The notes under the pieces are model-generated. The model was given only the letters and a program-made list of their open reading frames with translations. It was not told the DNA's origin and ran no database searches. A program made the translations under genes and the position numbers. A stretch of DNA of 54,790 nt from CAZTHK01 sp964613215 (GTDB taxonomy: Bacteria; Krumholzibacteriota; Krumholzibacteriia; Krumholzibacteriales; CAZTHK01). The stretch is taken from positions 1-54,790 of the forward strand of contig CAZTHK010000024.1 in NCBI GenBank assembly GCA_964613215.1. The letters run 5' to 3'. Below, piece after piece: positions 52,247 through 54,790 of the stretch (its first letter is position 1; every line of letters begins with the position of its first letter).

Positions 52247-52254
52247 TTTTATCA
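52222..52254 (+). terminator. Terminator embedded in the end of the MATE gene
   Basis: CCTGCCCCGG and CCGGGGCAGG form a 20-bp perfect palindrome (52222-52241), folding as an 8-bp stem with a GGCC loop. It is followed at once by TTTAATTTTATC, which includes the TAA stop codon. The last codons therefore also encode the hairpin. Confidence 0.65.
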
Positions 52255-52357
52255 TACTGTAACCTCACCGGCTTTCAATGCGACAACATAACCGGAGGGT
52301 GACTTTGAAGGAAATTGCCCGGAGTAAATTCTTAGACCTCAACAGAAGGAGGCGGTT

Positions 52358-53137
52358 ATGAGAAGGCTGACTTCAGCAGACAGACTAAATTCGAACAGGT
52401 TTGCCCGTTATCCGGGTATGGGAATGCTCATACTTGCCATGCTGGCCATACCACTTCTGACTCCTGCGGCAATCAATGCGGATGAGCAGGAAGATTCAAG
52501 AAGTGCCTCCCAGATTGTGGAAGATCTCAAGGAAAACCTCGATCTCACCTCCCGGCAGTTGGATAAGATCAGTCCCCTGGTGGAGAAATGTACCTCTGAG
52601 AGGGATGAGATCAGAAACAGATACCGGGAAGACACCGAAACCAACCTGATCATCAGGGGGGCCAAGAGGCACAGAAGACAGAGGGATATGGAAAAAGAAC
52701 TCCGCTCCATTCTGACTGTGGAACAGATGGAGAAATACCACCGGATGCACCGTATCCACCGGCCTCACCGCGGGGATGAACACCAGGGACTGATGATCAC
52801 AAGGTTCGACTACCTGTGGGACCGCCTGGAACTCACCGACCAGCAGGCCGAAAAGGTAATCCCCATCCTGGCGGAGAATGCCGCCGGTATTAGGGGCAGG
52901 CTCGAATCCATGCGGGGAAGCCGGCGCGGTTTCAGAGGCAGGGAGATGCACCGGCGTCCGGGCGGAATGTTCCGGGAGAGGATGAAAGAGACCGCCGAAA
53001 AGCTCGAACCCATACTCTCGGATGAACAGATGGATGAACTGGAAGAGATCGTTAAGGAAAGAGGTGAAGCCTTCCGGGAGAGAAGAGCAGGCAGAGACCG
53101 CTCCTCATCTCATCACCGGAGGCATCATCACTGGTAA
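52358..53137 (+). CDS. Spy/CpxP-like periplasmic protein with His-rich tail
   Basis: The 259-aa protein has a long N-terminal region, a hydrophobic signal segment (about 21-41, ending INA) and two Spy/CpxP-like helical units, each with an LT-x-x-Q type motif (LDLTSRQLDKI, LELTDQQAEKV) and the repeat ILTVEQMEKY / ILSDEQMDEL. Histidines cluster in the middle (HRMHRIHRPHRG) and at the end (SSHHRRHHHW), hinting at metal binding. The gene starts with AGGAGG 7 nt upstream and precedes an ECF sigma gene by 75 bp. Spy-family chaperones and metal sensors (CnrX, ZraP) share this fold. Confidence 0.75.
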   Translation: MRRLTSADRLNSNRFARYPGMGMLILAMLAIPLLTPAAINADEQEDSRSASQIVEDLKENLDLTSRQLDKISPLVEKCTSERDEIRNRYREDTETNLIIRGAKRHRRQRDMEKELRSILTVEQMEKYHRMHRIHRPHRGDEHQGLMITRFDYLWDRLELTDQQAEKVIPILAENAAGIRGRLESMRGSRRGFRGREMHRRPGGMFRERMKETAEKLEPILSDEQMDELEEIVKERGEAFRERRAGRDRSSSHHRRHHHW

Positions 53138-53148
53138 TAAATCCTCGA

Positions 53149-53179
53149 TTTTCCCGGCAGCAGTATTATACTGGGAAAA
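53149..53179 (+). repeat. Hairpin between the Spy-like and sigma genes
   Basis: Two nested stems (TTTTCC/GGAAAA outside, CAGTA/TACTG inside, with a 3-nt loop and an asymmetric 6-nt bulge) lie in the 75-bp gap. A run of A, not T, follows it, so it is more likely to act on mRNA stability or read-through than to terminate. Confidence 0.35.
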
Positions 53180-53212
53180 ATGAAATGATAACTATCTGCC
53201 GGTCCGGAGAAG

Positions 53213-53824
53213 ATGAAACACAGCAGGAACAGAACCAGTGATGAGAAGATCATACGAAAAGTGCTCGAAGGCGACATCAACGCCTTCGAGCACCTGGTGG
53301 AAAGGTACCGTAAGATGGTCTTTGCAATAGCAGCCAGACATGTTCCCCCTGATGATGTCGCAGAGGTGGCACAGGATGTGTTTGTGAGGGCATTCCGGTC
53401 CCTGGAAACATTCAGAGGCAGAAGTGCATTCTCGCACTGGATCTCCAGTATAGCAACCAGAACCTGTTACGATCACATGAGAAAACTGTACCGGTCCAGG
53501 GAACTCCCGGTCAGCCAGTTGAGCGAGCAGCATAATGAATGGATCGACGGGGTGCTCTCCTCCCGTTCCCGGGATGAATTCAATATGAAATCACGGGAGA
53601 GGGAAGCCAGGGACCTTCTGGACTGGGCCCTCGGTCAGCTATCCCCTCAGGACAGGATGGTGCTGGAATCCACCCATCTGGAGGGATTGTCGGTAAAGGA
53701 GACTGCCAAGCTGCTGGGTTGGAGCAGGGCCAATGTGAAGGTAAGGGCCTTCCGGGCCAGACGGAAACTGCGCCGGATGCTGAAAGATGCGGCTGAGAAG
53801 CCGGGGAGAAATAACGATGAATGA
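53213..53824 (+). CDS. ECF RNA polymerase sigma factor
   Basis: The 203-aa protein has sigma-2 (about 20-90, EHLVERYRKMVFAIA and FSHWISSIATRTCYDHMRK) and sigma-4 (about 138-190, LSPQDRMVLESTHLEGLSVKE and SRANVKVRAFRARRKL). GGAGAAG precedes the ATG. The stop lies 8 bp inside the next gene, a one-TM small protein that is its probable anti-sigma factor. With the following Spy-like gene, the set resembles CnrH-CnrY-CnrX. Confidence 0.93.
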   Translation: MKHSRNRTSDEKIIRKVLEGDINAFEHLVERYRKMVFAIAARHVPPDDVAEVAQDVFVRAFRSLETFRGRSAFSHWISSIATRTCYDHMRKLYRSRELPVSQLSEQHNEWIDGVLSSRSRDEFNMKSREREARDLLDWALGQLSPQDRMVLESTHLEGLSVKETAKLLGWSRANVKVRAFRARRKLRRMLKDAAEKPGRNNDE

Positions 53825-54137
53825 GAAGGATATAGACAAACTGGAAGAGGTGCTGAGAGAGGCTTACCGGAGCAGAGAAGTGCCGGCTGCCGGTGATAGC
53901 TGGCAGGCCGGGGTTATGAGAAGGATTGGCTGGGTCGCCGCCGGTGAGGAGGAAACAGAGAGTATCTGGCCTTTGTTCACCCGGCTGGCCTGGAGATTTT
54001 CACTGGTTGCTTCTGTGGTAGCTGTTATCCTGGCAATAATAGTACTTAAAACCGAGCTGTTTCCGGCCAGAGAGATTGCCATGATGATGCTGGAAGACCC
54101 GGTATCCCTGTTTATCTCGCCACCTTCTGTTATCTAG
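53817..54137 (+). CDS. Small one-helix protein, probable anti-sigma factor
   Basis: The 106-aa protein has a cytoplasmic helical N-terminus (KDIDKLEEVLREAYRSRE, about 1-35), one membrane helix (about 66-84) and a short outer part. It has no zinc finger, like CnrY. The ATG overlaps the sigma gene by 8 bp. The anti-sigma role is inferred from size, topology and position only. Confidence 0.6.
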   Translation: MNEKDIDKLEEVLREAYRSREVPAAGDSWQAGVMRRIGWVAAGEEETESIWPLFTRLAWRFSLVASVVAVILAIIVLKTELFPAREIAMMMLEDPVSLFISPPSVI

Positions 54138-54149
54138 GGAGAATCTGAT

Positions 54150-54641
54150 ATGAGTGATAAGAAATTTAAGAGATGGAAGATTTGGGGTGGAGTCATTCTG
54201 CTGTTCCTGTTCGGAGTGATTACCGGAAGCCTTACTACCGCCCTGCTGATGAAGTATCATTACAGCAACATTCTGCGGGAGGGTCCTCCTCCGGTAAACC
54301 GGATGATGACCAGATACATGACCAGGAATCTGGACCTTTCCGATCAGCAGAGGAAGGAGATAAGGACTATTGCCGGGAAGTACGGCAGCGAGATGCTGAA
54401 GATATCCAGCCAGGCAAGAAACAGCATCAGGGAGCTGGCCGAGCGCCAGGCTGAAGAGATAAAAGAGGTGCTGAACCCAGATCAACAGGCCCGGTTCGAA
54501 GAGAACATCCGGAATCTGAGGGAGCGTATCGAGCGCAGAAGGGGCCACCGGGAAGATTTCAGAATGGGCCATCCCCCCCGTCATTCCCGTCCGGGCAGTG
54601 ATTTTCCTCCCCCGGGACAGCATACTGATTCACTCCAATAA
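54150..54641 (+). CDS. Membrane-anchored Spy/CnrX-like protein
   Basis: The 163-aa protein has a short cytoplasmic tail, one membrane helix (about 12-32) and a periplasmic helical domain with two LT-x-x-Q-like motifs (LDLSDQQRKEI and LNPDQQARFEE), as in Spy, ZraP and CnrX. Its C-terminus is Arg/His/Pro-rich (RRRGHREDFRMGHPPRHSRPG). In Cupriavidus, CnrX is anchored this way and binds Ni2+ or Co2+ to release the sigma factor from CnrY; metal binding here is inference. GGGAG precedes the ATG. Confidence 0.75.
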   Translation: MSDKKFKRWKIWGGVILLFLFGVITGSLTTALLMKYHYSNILREGPPPVNRMMTRYMTRNLDLSDQQRKEIRTIAGKYGSEMLKISSQARNSIRELAERQAEEIKEVLNPDQQARFEENIRNLRERIERRRGHREDFRMGHPPRHSRPGSDFPPPGQHTDSLQ

Positions 54642-54790
54642 ATACCCGGGTGGCTGAAACAATAGAGAGGCTATTCCACTGCCGGCGGTTACCATTTGTT
54701 CAACCTGGGTTCCAGTGCACTGATGGCAAAAAATTCGAGTCAATCCCATTTTTAGTTGAAACTCTCTGTGACCATTTTCTCATCAGGCAA
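54642..54790. other. Sequence after the Spy-like gene
   Basis: The last 149 bases hold no convincing gene. No T-rich terminator could be identified, so the operon may continue beyond the window. Confidence 0.5.

Noticed and set aside
52300..52345. ECF-type promoter (GGAAAT, TCTTA) before the Spy-like gene
   Set aside because: Spacing between the two boxes is 14-15 bp, shorter than usual for ECF sigma factors, and no second example was found to support it.

Overview
The window reads as one piece of a diderm (Gram-negative) bacterial chromosome. Almost all of it is housekeeping DNA: genes are tightly packed, stop and start codons often overlap (ATGA, TTGA, TAATG), and no insertion sequence, prophage, CRISPR array, rRNA or tRNA was seen. 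The diderm call rests on a LolC/E-type permease, a BamD-like lipoprotein, many lipobox proteins, heptose-phosphate enzymes (both halves of HldE), an LpxL/HtrB-type acyltransferase and a PorV/UPF0164-like outer-membrane protein. Several families (DUF4837-like and DUF4292-like lipoproteins, TPR lipoproteins, PorV-like OMP, COG2403 protein) fit the Bacteroidetes/FCB superphylum or a related uncultured phylum. That placement is inference; no species can be named.

Layout. 74-20315 (minus) is a very long run of genes behind a good promoter at 20352-20380: TPR protein, efp, accB, pilT, accC, comB, thiE, ftsK, rimO, an exported protein, two TPR lipoproteins (the second BamD-like), nadD, polA, coaE, prfB (with the classic +1 frameshift site), lysS and a lolC/E-type permease. 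20482-25523 (minus) holds a TPR protein, a DUF4292-like lipoprotein, an ECF sigma factor and its zinc-finger anti-sigma factor, closed by a strong intrinsic terminator; a DUF4837-like lipoprotein follows with its own promoter. 25775-27714 (plus) is a two-gene island, a CxxCH lipoprotein with a Ser/Arg-rich tail and an outer-membrane protein. 27725-40790 (minus) carries sucC-sucD and the conserved fatty-acid/phospholipid cluster ndk-yceD-rpmF-plsX-fabH-fabD-fabG-acpP-fabF-rnc, preceded by hldE1, hldE2 and a cyclic-2,3-diphosphoglycerate-synthetase-like protein.

The right end is more accessory. 41124-46269 (plus) encodes two membrane proteins and an ABC ATPase (a likely ABC-2 exporter), a secreted PL1-like beta-helix protein and a B12-type radical SAM enzyme that appears to be leaderless. 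Then come a zinc-ribbon protein and a DUF3467 protein (divergent), an LpxL-type acyltransferase, a DUF362 ferredoxin-like protein, dprA (minus) and a MATE transporter (plus). 52358-54641 (plus) is a second ECF-sigma module: Spy/CpxP-like protein, ECF sigma, small one-TM anti-sigma candidate and a membrane-anchored Spy/CnrX-like protein. It resembles the CnrYXH metal-sensing arrangement.

Points most worth a second look are the CnrYXH-like module, a long inverted repeat that spans the -35 and -10 of the fabD promoter, the prfB frameshift site with a competing in-frame start codon on top of it, pilT inserted between accB and accC, and the ABC/PL1/radical-SAM cassette. TTG start codons are frequent.
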